Source: Anaerolineae bacterium (GTDB lineage: Bacteria > Chloroflexota > Anaerolineae > Anaerolineales > Villigracilaceae). From it: a DNA stretch of 38,941 nucleotides. Each line of letters starts with the position of its first letter. Positions within the stretch are counted from its first letter, which is position 1. Position numbers and translations under genes: made by a program. The stretch covers positions 1 to 38,941 of the forward strand of contig JABGQT010000086.1 in assembly GCA_018648685.1 (NCBI GenBank). The letters run 5' to 3'. This document shows, in pieces, positions 17,726 through 26,253 of this stretch. Below the pieces are notes generated by a model. It saw only the letters and a program-made list of their open reading frames with translations, was not told the origin of the DNA and made no database searches.

Positions 17726-17760
17726 AAAAATGAGTAAGATATGATTTCTTACTCATTTTT
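17726..17760 (+). terminator. argF terminator
   Basis: Arms AAAAATGAGTAAGA and TCTTACTCATTTTT (14 bp, exact) with a 7-base loop end in a T-run. This is a textbook intrinsic terminator and could also work leftward because of the A-run. Confidence 0.85.
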
Positions 17761-17867
17761 TAGTATCAATTTATATCTATTTTGCAAGTAATTTGTGCTA
17801 AACTTCACAGCAGAAAGACAAAAAAATAAACTGTAGGCGATGTTTATCGTATGATTTTTCAGGTTTC

Positions 17868-17912
17868 GGAAAAATGTTTTTCCTCAAGAAAATAGTTGTT
17901 AAACGATAACAA
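17868..17912 (+). promoter_or_regulatory. Clustered small palindromes upstream of alanine dehydrogenase
   Basis: GGAAAAA-TG-TTTTTCC (17868-17883) and TTGTTA-N5-TAACAA (17896-17912) lie in the 210-base upstream region of ald. A GTTTATCG at 17842-17849 could also pair with CGATAAC inside the second palindrome. They may be operator sites or leader structure. No known riboswitch pattern was recognised. Confidence 0.35.
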
Positions 17913-17969
17913 GCCTAAAGCATGTGCGGAGCGGATTTTTATCCCTCCAGAAAAGGAAAAGGAGTTAAT

Positions 17970-19010
17970 ATGATTATCGGCATCCCCAAAGAACGCCGTC
18001 CAAATGAGTATCGTGTTGGCTTGTCTCCGGCAGGAGTCAAAATGCTTACGGAACGTGGACACACCTGCTTTGTTGAAGATCAGGCAGGCAGAGGCGCGGG
18101 TTTCAGAAATATCGAATATGAAAAGGCAGGGGCAAGTATCGCTTTTTCAGCCGAAGAAGTTTTTGGACGCGCAGATCTGCTGCTTAAAATGGCACGCCCC
18201 ATGCATAATGAGATCGAGTGGCTGCGCCCTAACTCTGCTGTTGCAGCCTTTTTGCATCTCGCCTCAGCGCGAGAAGAAAAACTGAAAGTTCTCAGAGAAA
18301 AAAACATCTACACCATCGCTTATGAAGAAATTCAGAAAGAGGATGGAACACACCCCGTTTTGCGCCCTCTGAGTCAAATTGGCGGGACAATGGTAGCACA
18401 GACTGCTGCGCGTCTTTTGCAAAATAAATGGGGCGGACGTGGTATCTTGCTGGGGATGATCCCTGGTGTTCCTCCGGCAGAAGTGGTCATTTTGGGTGCC
18501 GGCGTTGTAGGAACTTATGCCGCCCGTGCATTTCTCGGACTTGGCGCGCACGTGACCGTACTTGATAACGATATGGACGCTTTGCAACGCATCGCCGAAT
18601 ATCTCTGCGGCGTTGTGACAATGGTCTCGACTCCCTATAATATCAGTCGCGCAACAGCTTATGCCGACGTTGCGATTGGGGCAATTCTCGTTTCTGGCGA
18701 ACGCAGCCCCATTTTAGTAACGCGCGAAATGGTGCGCGTGATGAAGCCACGCTCAGTCATCTTGGATGTGAGCATTGACCAGGGTGGTTGTTTTGAAACT
18801 TCGCGCCCGACAACGCACGATAACCCCGTTTATGTTGAAGAGGAAGTAACCCACTACTGTGTACCCAACTTATCAGGCGTTGTTGCTCGAACAGCAACAC
18901 ACGCCTTTGTTAACGCATCAATACCCTATATTCTTGAATTGGCCAATCGCGGTATCGAAGATGCGGTAGAGAATATCCCTGCCCTTAAGACTGCAACAAA
19001 TAGGCATTAA
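17970..19010 (+). CDS. ald: Alanine dehydrogenase
   Basis: The enzyme interconverts alanine and pyruvate plus ammonia with NAD. The product has 346 residues, slightly shorter than the usual 370 because the C-terminus is short. Key residues fall at the same numbers as in M. tuberculosis Ald: Arg15 in EYRVG, His96 in FLHLAS and Asp270 in SIDQGGCFE. The NAD fold has GAGVVG (176-181) followed by VTVLDND, and the family block SRPTTHDNP is present. The start is the ATG at 17970 because it is preceded by AAAAGGAGTTAAT and gives the canonical MIIGIPKE; the frame opens 16 codons earlier. The CoA-transferase gene begins 16 bases downstream, so the two probably form an operon for amino acid or acyl-CoA fermentation. 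Confidence 0.95.
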   Translation: MIIGIPKERRPNEYRVGLSPAGVKMLTERGHTCFVEDQAGRGAGFRNIEYEKAGASIAFSAEEVFGRADLLLKMARPMHNEIEWLRPNSAVAAFLHLASAREEKLKVLREKNIYTIAYEEIQKEDGTHPVLRPLSQIGGTMVAQTAARLLQNKWGGRGILLGMIPGVPPAEVVILGAGVVGTYAARAFLGLGAHVTVLDNDMDALQRIAEYLCGVVTMVSTPYNISRATAYADVAIGAILVSGERSPILVTREMVRVMKPRSVILDVSIDQGGCFETSRPTTHDNPVYVEEEVTHYCVPNLSGVVARTATHAFVNASIPYILELANRGIEDAVENIPALKTATNRH

Positions 19011-19026
19011 ATAAAAGTAGACTATC

Positions 19027-20337
19027 ATGGATTGGAAAACACGTTATAAAGACCGTATTGTCAGCGCAAACGAGGCTGTAGAAGCTGTTAAATCGCATAA
19101 TCGCCTTTTTCTGACTGGGAACGTCTCTGTTCCTTATAAATTACTCGACGCATTGGTAGAAAGAGCTCCAGAGGTAGAAGATGTAGAAATATGCCAAGCT
19201 CTAACGGTTGGCGCACCCGCCTATGTAGAACCTGAAATGGAAGGGCATTTACGCGTAAATACCATGTTCATTAGCGGGAATATCCGTCAGGCTGTTCACG
19301 AAGGGCGCGCGGATTTCACGCCAGTATTGCTCTCTGAATTTCCGCTGCTTTTCAAAAACGGCCAGTTGCCTTTAGATGTCGCGCTGATCCACGTTTCACT
19401 CCCCGATGAGCATGGTTTTTGTAGTTTGGGCGTAGAAGTAGGCCTTACAAAGACAGCCGCAGAATCTGCGAAAATAATCATCGCTGAGGTGAATGAGCAA
19501 ATGCCCCGCACATTGGGAGATGCCTTTATTCACGTTGGGCGACTGGATTATATAGTGCCAGTAAATTACCCATTAGCCGAAATGGCAATGGGAGATGGGA
19601 AACCATCACCCGAGATCGAAAAAATGGCAGCCTATATCGCCGAGATGATCCCCGATGGCGCGACAATGCAAATGGGTATTGGTGCAGTCCCCGACGCAGT
19701 GCTGAAGTATCTTTACGACAAAAAAGACCTAGGCGTCCACACTGAGCTATTCTCTGACGGTGTGATCGACCTAGTAGAAGCTGGCGTGCTGACCAACGCA
19801 GAAAAAACGCTGCATCAAGGGAAAATTTTGTCGGGATTTGTTATCGGCACAAAACGCCTCTATGATTGGGTGGACGACAACCCTCTCATCGAAATGCGCC
19901 GCACAGAATATGTCAACGATCCCTTTGTCATCGCCCAAAATGAGAAGATGGTCGCGATCAACTCGGCCATCGAAATCGACCTGACAGGACAAATCTGCGC
20001 AGACAGTATTGGTCCCAAACTCTATAGCGGCGTCGGCGGGCAATTGGATTTCATTTATGGCGCATCCCGCTCAAAGGGCGGTGTGCCGATCATCGCTCTC
20101 CCCAGTGACACGACCACGCGCAGTGGCAAACGCTTTAGCCGTATCACCGGGATGTTGAAACACGGTGCGGGCGTCGTGACCACGCGAAATCATGTTCGTT
20201 TCGTTGTTACCGAACACGGTGTGGCAGATTTATATGGAAAGTCAATTCGCCAGCGTGCGCAAGCGCTGATTAATATTGCGCATCCCGATTTCAGGGATGA
20301 TCTGAAGAAAGAGGCAAATCAGCTAAATTATTTCTAG
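19027..20337 (+). CDS. Acetyl-CoA hydrolase/transferase family protein (4-hydroxybutyrate CoA-transferase-like)
   Basis: This 436-residue family I-type CoA-transferase has the catalytic glutamate in GVHTELFSDG (Glu240), the preceding MQMGIGAVPDAVL glycine loop, and the C-terminal VVTTRNHVRFVVTEHGVADLYGKS block, all typical of the AtoA/Cat2/4-hydroxybutyrate CoA-transferase group. It would move CoA between acyl-CoA and a free acid such as acetate. The exact acid cannot be read from sequence. It follows ald by 16 bases and is followed by two hairpins before pyk. Pairing with alanine dehydrogenase suggests a role in fermentative carbon flow. Confidence 0.9.
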   Translation: MDWKTRYKDRIVSANEAVEAVKSHNRLFLTGNVSVPYKLLDALVERAPEVEDVEICQALTVGAPAYVEPEMEGHLRVNTMFISGNIRQAVHEGRADFTPVLLSEFPLLFKNGQLPLDVALIHVSLPDEHGFCSLGVEVGLTKTAAESAKIIIAEVNEQMPRTLGDAFIHVGRLDYIVPVNYPLAEMAMGDGKPSPEIEKMAAYIAEMIPDGATMQMGIGAVPDAVLKYLYDKKDLGVHTELFSDGVIDLVEAGVLTNAEKTLHQGKILSGFVIGTKRLYDWVDDNPLIEMRRTEYVNDPFVIAQNEKMVAINSAIEIDLTGQICADSIGPKLYSGVGGQLDFIYGASRSKGGVPIIALPSDTTTRSGKRFSRITGMLKHGAGVVTTRNHVRFVVTEHGVADLYGKSIRQRAQALINIAHPDFRDDLKKEANQLNYF

Positions 20338-20351
20338 GATGAGATACACCG

Positions 20352-20386
20352 CCACGCCCTCAGATTTAGGCTTGCTGAGGGCGTGG
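20352..20386 (+). terminator. GC-rich hairpin after the CoA-transferase gene
   Basis: CCACGCCCTCAG (20352-20363) pairs exactly with CTGAGGGCGTGG (20375-20386) across an 11-base loop, 14 bases after the stop. There is no T-run, so it may be a stability hairpin or a factor-dependent site. Confidence 0.55.
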
Positions 20387-20504
20387 ACACATCCCAGTAA
20401 CGAGGGGCAAAAGAGCAACGCATAATCCCACTCTCGGGCAAATTCGTTCCCTTAACGCAAAAACCGTGTTCTTATGAAGTAGTTGAAAGTTCTTTGATGC
20501 AAAA

Positions 20505-20578
20505 AAAGAGCGGAGTCCAAAATCTCCGGATTTTGCTTAACCTACACCAAGATCTGGAGACCTTGGACTCCATTCTTT
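20505..20578 (+). terminator. Long two-part hairpin upstream of the pyk promoter
   Basis: GGAGTCCAA (20512-20520) pairs with TTGGACTCC (20563-20571). Inside it, TCTCC (20523-20527) pairs with GGAGA (20556-20560). An A-run precedes and ATTCTTT follows. The pyk -10 box lies downstream, so this structure ends upstream transcription and is not part of a pyk leader. Confidence 0.55.
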
Positions 20579-20591
20579 GAAAAACGCTGAC

Positions 20592-20597
20592 TATAAT
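20592..20597 (+). promoter_or_regulatory. pyk -10 box
   Basis: A perfect TATAAT lies 21 bases before the ATG, with CAAGGG acting as ribosome site between them. The -35 region is not recognisable and would overlap the end of the preceding hairpin. Confidence 0.5.
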
Positions 20598-20618
20598 AAC
20601 CAACCGCAAGGGAAAAAC

Positions 20619-22058
20619 ATGAAACGTAAAGCCAAGATCGTTGCAACGATAGGACCCGCATCCGATAGCGAGGAAGTGCTCGAAGCACTCATCCTTGCCG
20701 GGATGAATGTTGCGCGCCTGAACTTCTCACACGGCACACACGAAGAGCATGCAAAGCGCATCAAAAAGATTCGACTCGTTGCAAAAAAGCTGGGGCATCC
20801 AGTTGGTATTTTACAAGACCTGCAAGGACCCAAACTTAGAATTGGGCAGCTTGACGCCCCGCTGCAACTTGCAGAGGGAGAAAAGGTTCATTTTTACGCG
20901 ACCGAAGATAAGCCGCCGCAAACAAACGATAAAGTCATCCCTGTCGACTTTGTTGAGCTATTTGAAACTGTCCATGAAGATGACCGCCTACTACTTGATG
21001 ACGGGCGTCTCTCATTACGCGTCGAAAATATCCACGGGCGAAGTTTGGAAGCGGTGGTTCTTGTAGGCGGGGCACTTACCTCCCATAAGGGAATCAATCT
21101 TCCCGGCGTGCGATTACGCTTTTCGGGATACACATCCAAAGACAAAGCAGATCTTCAGCTTGGTGTTTCTCACAGCGTAGATGCCGTCGCCCTTTCCTTT
21201 GTCCGCACCGCAGAAGATGTGATCGAAGTTCGCGAGGAAATGGAACGTTTTTCAAACGGGTATCCTGCACCGATGCTGATCGCGAAACTCGAACGCCCCG
21301 AGGCCATTGACAATCTCGACGAAATTCTCGGCGTTGTGGATGGCGTAATGGTCGCGCGTGGTGACCTGGGTGTGGAGATGCCGCCCGAACGTGTGCCCGT
21401 CCTTCAGAAAATGATTATCCGCAAAGCAAGCGCACAAGCAAAGATCGTTATCACGGCAACGCAGATGCTTGAATCGATGATCCATTCTTCGCTGCCAACA
21501 CGGGCTGAAGCTTCTGATATTGCAAACGCCATTTTTGATGGCACAGATGCCGTGATGCTCTCAGCGGAAACAGCAGCGGGAGAATATCCAGTTGAATCAG
21601 TCAAGATGATGGCTCGAATCATTCTCGAAGCCGAATCACATAGCGGCGAATGGGAACGGGAGATCGACCGAGTGCGTGGCTTGGGCGAAAGCGACGCAGC
21701 CTCAATGTCGCGCGCAGCCTACGCCCTTGCTAGCGATGTAGATGTAACCGCTGTGGCAGTTTTTACATCACAAGGCAGCACAGCCTGGCTAGTCTCAAAA
21801 ATCCGTCCCGCCAAGCGAATATTGGCATTTACACCGATCGATATGACTTATCAAAAAATGGCTTTTTTGTGGGGCGTTTACCCGCAACTTGTGCCTTTTG
21901 CCAACACCCTCGAAGAAATGATTGCCCACGTAGACAGGGCACTTTTAAAAAGCGGCGTAGAGGAAGGCGGACAAGTTGCACTGCTTTGCGGTTTCCCCGT
22001 TGGCGCAATGAAACCGCCCAATATGGCATTGCTGCATACGGTCGGAGATGCTCACTGA
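20619..22058 (+). CDS. pyk: Pyruvate kinase
   Basis: Pyruvate kinase makes pyruvate and ATP from phosphoenolpyruvate. The 479-residue chain has the N-terminal KIVATIGPAS strand, MNVARLNFSHG, the substrate signature LIAKLERPEAIDN followed by DGVMVARGDLGVEM, and TQMLESMIHSSLPTRAEASD with GTDAVMLSAETAAGEYP. It ends after the C-terminal alpha/beta domain, with no PEP-utiliser extension. I choose the ATG at 20619 over an in-frame TTG at 20577 because the extra 14 residues are not pyk-like and the -10 box lies between the two. It is a single gene with its own terminator and is convergent with recJ. Confidence 0.97.
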   Translation: MKRKAKIVATIGPASDSEEVLEALILAGMNVARLNFSHGTHEEHAKRIKKIRLVAKKLGHPVGILQDLQGPKLRIGQLDAPLQLAEGEKVHFYATEDKPPQTNDKVIPVDFVELFETVHEDDRLLLDDGRLSLRVENIHGRSLEAVVLVGGALTSHKGINLPGVRLRFSGYTSKDKADLQLGVSHSVDAVALSFVRTAEDVIEVREEMERFSNGYPAPMLIAKLERPEAIDNLDEILGVVDGVMVARGDLGVEMPPERVPVLQKMIIRKASAQAKIVITATQMLESMIHSSLPTRAEASDIANAIFDGTDAVMLSAETAAGEYPVESVKMMARIILEAESHSGEWEREIDRVRGLGESDAASMSRAAYALASDVDVTAVAVFTSQGSTAWLVSKIRPAKRILAFTPIDMTYQKMAFLWGVYPQLVPFANTLEEMIAHVDRALLKSGVEEGGQVALLCGFPVGAMKPPNMALLHTVGDAH

Positions 22059-22064
22059 TAATTC

Positions 22065-22094
22065 AAAACGCTTCCTTGATGGAAGCGTTTTTTG
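22065..22094 (+). terminator. pyk terminator
   Basis: AAAACGCTTCC and GGAAGCGTTTT (11 bp, exact) are separated by 5 bases and followed by TTTGTTT. It starts 6 bases after the pyk stop. Confidence 0.88.
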
Positions 22095-22104
22095 TTTAAA
22101 ATTT

Positions 22105-22246
22105 GGTAGTGGTTGTATAACAAGTGATTGCATGTCATTACGAGCTGAGTTTACAAAGCGTGGCAATCTCTCTCACCGCCTTGGAGATTACTTCGGCGAA
22201 AAGCTGCCTCGCAATGACGAGGTTATTACTTTTTTTTACCAGTGCC
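22105..22246. repeat. Palindromic interspersed element, copy 2 (MITE-like)
   Basis: This 142-bp element has imperfect terminal inverted repeats of about 40 bp: the left end begins GGTAGTGGT and the right end, read inward, begins GGCACTGGT. Both converge on GTCATT-R-CGAG and then CAATCTC / GAGATTAC. The 8-base sequence TAAAATTT occurs directly on both sides (22097-22104 and 22247-22254), fitting a target-site duplication. The last base of the element forms part of the recJ TAG stop (22246-22248). It encodes no protein. Confidence 0.82.
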
Positions 22247-23925
22247 TAAAATTTAATATCTTTCACATTCAATTGCAGACTTTTCCGTCCATTCCACTCG
22301 TTCACTTCAAAAGTGTAGAGCAGGTCAATTTTTGGGGGCAAATCGGCTTTTAGATGCCCTAGCCTAAAGGCTATTGCATCCAGTGTCGCATTTCCATCTG
22401 TGACTGTCAACTTGAGATGCGTTTGATCTTTCCCGACTGTACGTGAGGATTTTACGCGCAAATTACGGGACACAAAAACAGGACGCGGATTTCCATAACC
22501 CGTTGGCTCAAGATAATTAAGATGCTCAAGCATCTCGAAGCTGAGCGATTCGAGCGCAAGTTCCATATCTGCTACCAGCACCGGACGCAAGTCCACGCCC
22601 GCGAGTTTTTCCGCTGCAATCTCCTTCATACGCCTGAGGAACTCCCCAACATTTTCATTCCTGATCGTAAATCCTGCCGCCGCTGCATGACCGCCATGCC
22701 GAACAAGCAGATCAGCGCATTGATCGAGCGCATCTGTGATATGAAATTCCGAGATCGAGCGACAGGAACAAACAGTCGTTTCTTCGTCTACATGCCCGAC
22801 AATGGCTGGGCGATAATGTCGATCTGCCAAACGGGAGGCTGCCAAGCCAACCACGCCGGGATTAAAATCTGGCGAAGCGGCAAAGAGCAGTAGGGCATCT
22901 TTATCGGTTGCGAGCGCAATGGTTTCTGAAACTTCTTGCATCTCTCGTGTGATCTTTTGCCGTTCCTGATTTTGCATCTCCAATGCTTGGGCCATCTCGC
23001 CCGTCCGCATAAAATCGTTTTCTACCAATAATTCGTAGGCTCTTAAAGCGGAGTCTAATCTCCCTGCCGCATTAAGACGAGGTCCCAGACTAAAGCCAAT
23101 ATTCATGGCATTCACTTCTTTGATATTAACGCCGGAAACTGCAGCAAGAGAAACTAATCCCTGTCGTTGGGCGTTTTTCATCGCACGTAGACCTTTGCGT
23201 ACAAGAGCGTGATTTTCACCTTCAAGCGGAGCAAGGTCTGCAACGGTACCTAAGGCAACAAGATCAAGAAGGTGCTCAGGGGTGAGATTATTAGTGGGCT
23301 TCTTTTCCAGTACAGCTTCGGCTATTTTATAAGCTATTCCAACGCCAGCGAGCATTTTTTCGGGGTAAATATCCCCATCCTGTTTGGGATTAACAACTGC
23401 CAGCGCATTTGGCAGAATCTCTCCGGGATGGTGGTGGTCTGTCACAATGAGATCAAGCCCAAGGCCACGAGCGTGTTCGACTTCATCCAATGAACGGATT
23501 CCGCAATCGACGGTGATGACGAGATTTACATCATCCTTTGCTAGCTGCGCCAGGGCATCCTTATTTAGCCCGTAGCCTTCAGAAAAGCGATTGGGGATAT
23601 AAACATCCACATCGACATCGTAAGCGCGTAGAAGCTGCACGAGGAGCGCAGAGGAGGTGACTCCATCGACATCGTAATCTCCATAAATGACGATTTTCTC
23701 TTTGCTCTCGATGGCCTGCAAAATGCGCGAAATGGCGATCTCCATATCCTTGAGCTTCCAGGGGGACATATCATGAGCGGGGGCGGCTTTTAGAAAAGCG
23801 CGCGCAGCTGCATCGGTAGCATAGCCACGATTGAAGAGCAATTGCCGCAAAACAGGCGGGAATTTAACAAGAGCTTCGTCTGCGTCTGCTGTAAGGGGGG
23901 CTTGGATTTGCCAGTGTGTTTGCAT
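22246..23925 (-). CDS. recJ: Single-stranded-DNA-specific exonuclease RecJ
   Basis: RecJ degrades single-stranded DNA 5' to 3' in recombination and repair. The 559-residue chain has the DHH-superfamily motifs: YGDYDVDGVTS (81-91, Asp83/85/87), VTVDCGIRS, VTDHHHPGE (Asp163, His164, His165) and, in the C-terminal DHHA1 region, RHGGHAAAAGFT. An OB-fold follows and the protein ends VKDIKF. It lies 42 bases downstream of the Roco gene, but a good promoter sits in that gap with its -10 only 6 bases before the ATG. The stop codon abuts the palindromic element copy 2. Confidence 0.96.
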   Translation of the reverse strand: MQTHWQIQAPLTADADEALVKFPPVLRQLLFNRGYATDAAARAFLKAAPAHDMSPWKLKDMEIAISRILQAIESKEKIVIYGDYDVDGVTSSALLVQLLRAYDVDVDVYIPNRFSEGYGLNKDALAQLAKDDVNLVITVDCGIRSLDEVEHARGLGLDLIVTDHHHPGEILPNALAVVNPKQDGDIYPEKMLAGVGIAYKIAEAVLEKKPTNNLTPEHLLDLVALGTVADLAPLEGENHALVRKGLRAMKNAQRQGLVSLAAVSGVNIKEVNAMNIGFSLGPRLNAAGRLDSALRAYELLVENDFMRTGEMAQALEMQNQERQKITREMQEVSETIALATDKDALLLFAASPDFNPGVVGLAASRLADRHYRPAIVGHVDEETTVCSCRSISEFHITDALDQCADLLVRHGGHAAAAGFTIRNENVGEFLRRMKEIAAEKLAGVDLRPVLVADMELALESLSFEMLEHLNYLEPTGYGNPRPVFVSRNLRVKSSRTVGKDQTHLKLTVTDGNATLDAIAFRLGHLKADLPPKIDLLYTFEVNEWNGRKSLQLNVKDIKF

Positions 23926-23931
23926 AGGTTG

Positions 23932-23960
23932 AGTATAAGCGGGGACAGGATGATGAACAA
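23932..23960 (-). promoter_or_regulatory. recJ promoter, probably leaderless
   Basis: On the gene strand, TTGTTC (23955-23960), a 17-base spacer and TATACT (23932-23937) are followed by 6 bases and the ATG at 23925. The expected start site falls on or next to the ATG, and there is no Shine-Dalgarno. Confidence 0.6.
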
Positions 23961-23967
23961 GGGCGCA

Positions 23968-26253
23968 CTAAAGAATGTCGAGTAATTCTTCTGTTGCTGC
24001 CTTATGCGTTTTGTCTGTGAAATCCACATATTGCTTGCGAACAAGCCCAATAGGAATATCACAAGATTTTAGGCGTAAGGGGATAATTCTTTTGCCTTTA
24101 TTTTGGGCATAGGCAATTTCGTTAGCAACCCATTCCGATTCCATCGCATCTGGCGTAAGAACAGCTAAAATAGTTCTTGATTCTGTGATGCCTTTTTCAA
24201 TTTCTTTTTGCCAATCATCGCCGCCTTTGAGTGCGTCAAAATCCCACCAGATTTTATTTCCATCTTTAGACAGGTTTCCAGCCAACTTTTTAACAAAGGC
24301 TTTGTCTTTATGTGAATAGCTGATAAAAATTTCTGTGTTTTCTGGTGCATTTGCCTGTAAACCATTCAACAAATCTCGCACATTAATACGCTCTCCTAAG
24401 CCTTCGGGGATATAGGTTTCTTCGCCTAGATTTTCGAGCGTAACGAGATGTTCATAATCCAGTGGCGGGACTTCGGGATGCCCAGGCACAGGCACTTTCT
24501 CGCTGGCTTCCAATCCTGAAATGGTTTTATGGATAGATTTTAATTGGTTGCGGATTGCCGAGAGCGCCAAACGCGGATTTCCGTTTTGGACAGAGATATA
24601 AATGCAGCGATCTTCTATATCGGCTTTGACGAGGGCGCGGCTGCCTTCGAGATTTAACACTACGCCAGCACGCCAGACAGTGTTTTTGCTAATAAAGGGA
24701 TTCATCCGCACAATGAAGCGGGAGATGATGCTGGAGGGCAGCACCGGGTAATGGAACTGGAATTGCAATGACCCAGCCCAATCGCCAGTATCCGGTTCGG
24801 ATTTGGGGAGCAAGTCGGGGATCAGGTAGCGTCCTCCTTTTCCGTCAAATCCAAAACAAAGCTCAAATTTCTCCATCATATCGATAATGAAGGGATGCCG
24901 ATTGCGGGGATATTCATCCGCTGGCAAAATTTCGCTGAGATCTTTGAGTTGCAGAATGCCCTTATTGTGAAAAAGGGTGTGCGAGTTGAGAATTTTATAA
25001 ACGCCGTTCGTGACCCATTGCGGATTAAGCACGCCCAGCTCACTGAGACGAAGATCATCTTGAAAATGGAGCATGGTGCCGAGATCGTGCAGAAAACCGA
25101 TCAGGGTACGCTGGCTGGTCTCGTCGCTGACATCATGCTCTTCGCAGATTTTTATATAATCGTTGTAGGGGAGATAATTATCGTCACGCTCGGCTAATGC
25201 GTCTTTGATATTGAACCACTTTGCAGGGAGCTCATCGTTGATATGGGGAAGTTGGGCAATTTCTTTGGCAATTTTGGCGCGTAATTCTTCAATGCCGCTT
25301 CCATCAGCACAGGATGTTTCAAGAATGGCTTTAATCTGAGGGTATTTTTTCTGCAAGCCTCTTATATCAATGTCAAGTGGCTGTTGGTCAATTTTGTTAC
25401 CAACCAAAATAATAGGGGCATCACCCCCAAAAGATTGAATGATCTTGAGCCAGTATTCGAGGCGGTTTTCTTCTTGAGAAATGCGGCTATCTAAAACCAG
25501 TACATAAAGGCTACGTTTGGTGAGGAAAAATTGGTGTGTGGCGTGCATGATTTCTTGTCCGCCGAAGTCCCAAATGTTTAGGGAAATTTTATTATCCTCT
25601 TCACCTTTCACTTTCCATTTGGATATTTTGATACCTTCTGTTTTGCTTTCCTGCTCGTTAAAATCATCTTCAACAATTCTTTTCACTAAGGATGTTTTTC
25701 CCACACTTCCTTGCCCGACCAAGATCGCTTTAGCTTCATGGAGAGGGCGGCGTGCATCATCATAAGCAGATAAAATAGCAGCAGGATCGTAGTTTTTTTC
25801 AAGGATTTCTGGAGGAATAGGAAGATTTGCATTGCTTTTTAGGTACAGAGAGCTTAGATTGGTAAGCTGCCTGATTTCAGGTGGCAGCGCTCTCAATTTA
25901 TTGTTGTTTACATCAAGCCATTTTAGATTAGTGAGCTTTCCAATCTCAGGAGGTAGCATATTTAATTGGTTGTCATGAACCCAAAGCTTTTGCAGGTTTA
26001 CGAGTTGTCCAATCTCTGTAGGCAGTACCCTGAATTTATTGCTAGAAAGATTGAGAGATGTCAAAGAAGAAAGTTGGCTTATTTCCGAAGGGAGTACACT
26101 GAGTAGATTGCTAGAAAGTGAAAGCGATATTAGGCTAGTAAGTTGTCTAATCTCAGGTGGTATTTTTTTCAGTTGGAGGCCAGATAAGTTTAGTCGCCTT
26201 GCATTCTTTGCCCGAGCTTCTTTGATTCGTTTTATGGCTTCTTGGTAAGACAT
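23968..26253 (-). CDS. Roco protein: LRR-Roc-COR with C-terminal TIR domain
   Basis: This 761-residue protein combines a leucine-rich repeat sensor, a Ras-like GTPase switch and a TIR effector. About five or six 23-residue LRRs of the LPPEIxxLTNLxxLxLxxN type span about 21-150. Roc is about 172-335, with P-loop GQGSVGKT (180-187), WDFGGQE (228-234), NKID (286-289) and TSCADG. A COR domain fills roughly 345-600. TIR is about 640-761: [11 protein letters not shown], and ESEWVANE with Trp708 and Glu712, the W-x3-E motif of NAD-cleaving TIRs. The ATG at 26253 has AGGGAG upstream and overlaps the idi gene by 22 bases, so it is probably translated from the idi mRNA. The plan resembles plant and animal NLR or Roco receptors. 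Ligand and biological role are unknown. Confidence 0.93.
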   Translation of the reverse strand: MSYQEAIKRIKEARAKNARRLNLSGLQLKKIPPEIRQLTSLISLSLSSNLLSVLPSEISQLSSLTSLNLSSNKFRVLPTEIGQLVNLQKLWVHDNQLNMLPPEIGKLTNLKWLDVNNNKLRALPPEIRQLTNLSSLYLKSNANLPIPPEILEKNYDPAAILSAYDDARRPLHEAKAILVGQGSVGKTSLVKRIVEDDFNEQESKTEGIKISKWKVKGEEDNKISLNIWDFGGQEIMHATHQFFLTKRSLYVLVLDSRISQEENRLEYWLKIIQSFGGDAPIILVGNKIDQQPLDIDIRGLQKKYPQIKAILETSCADGSGIEELRAKIAKEIAQLPHINDELPAKWFNIKDALAERDDNYLPYNDYIKICEEHDVSDETSQRTLIGFLHDLGTMLHFQDDLRLSELGVLNPQWVTNGVYKILNSHTLFHNKGILQLKDLSEILPADEYPRNRHPFIIDMMEKFELCFGFDGKGGRYLIPDLLPKSEPDTGDWAGSLQFQFHYPVLPSSIISRFIVRMNPFISKNTVWRAGVVLNLEGSRALVKADIEDRCIYISVQNGNPRLALSAIRNQLKSIHKTISGLEASEKVPVPGHPEVPPLDYEHLVTLENLGEETYIPEGLGERINVRDLLNGLQANAPENTEIFISYSHKDKAFVKKLAGNLSKDGNKIWWDFDALKGGDDWQKEIEKGITESRTILAVLTPDAMESEWVANEIAYAQNKGKRIIPLRLKSCDIPIGLVRKQYVDFTDKTHKAATEELLDIL
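25804..26193 (-). repeat. 69-bp period coding repeat (LRR region of the Roco gene)
   Basis: The 23-codon leucine-rich repeats are visible at DNA level as diverged tandem copies of about 69 bases, each containing a CAATCTC-like stretch (plus strand) that encodes the PPEIxQL turn. Divergence between copies indicates an old array and not a recent expansion. Confidence 0.7.

Noticed and set aside
17922-17969. Upstream ATG of alanine dehydrogenase
   Set aside because: The 16 extra residues are not conserved and lack a ribosome site, whereas the ATG at 17970 has AAGGAG.
20338-20618. Possible T-box, riboswitch or attenuator leader for pyk
   Set aside because: No T-box or known aptamer motif is visible, and the pyk -10 box lies downstream of the hairpins, so they are not in the pyk mRNA.
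25804-26193. CRISPR-like regular spacing
   Set aside because: The 69-base period is coding and corresponds to 23-residue leucine-rich repeats; no identical direct repeats are present.
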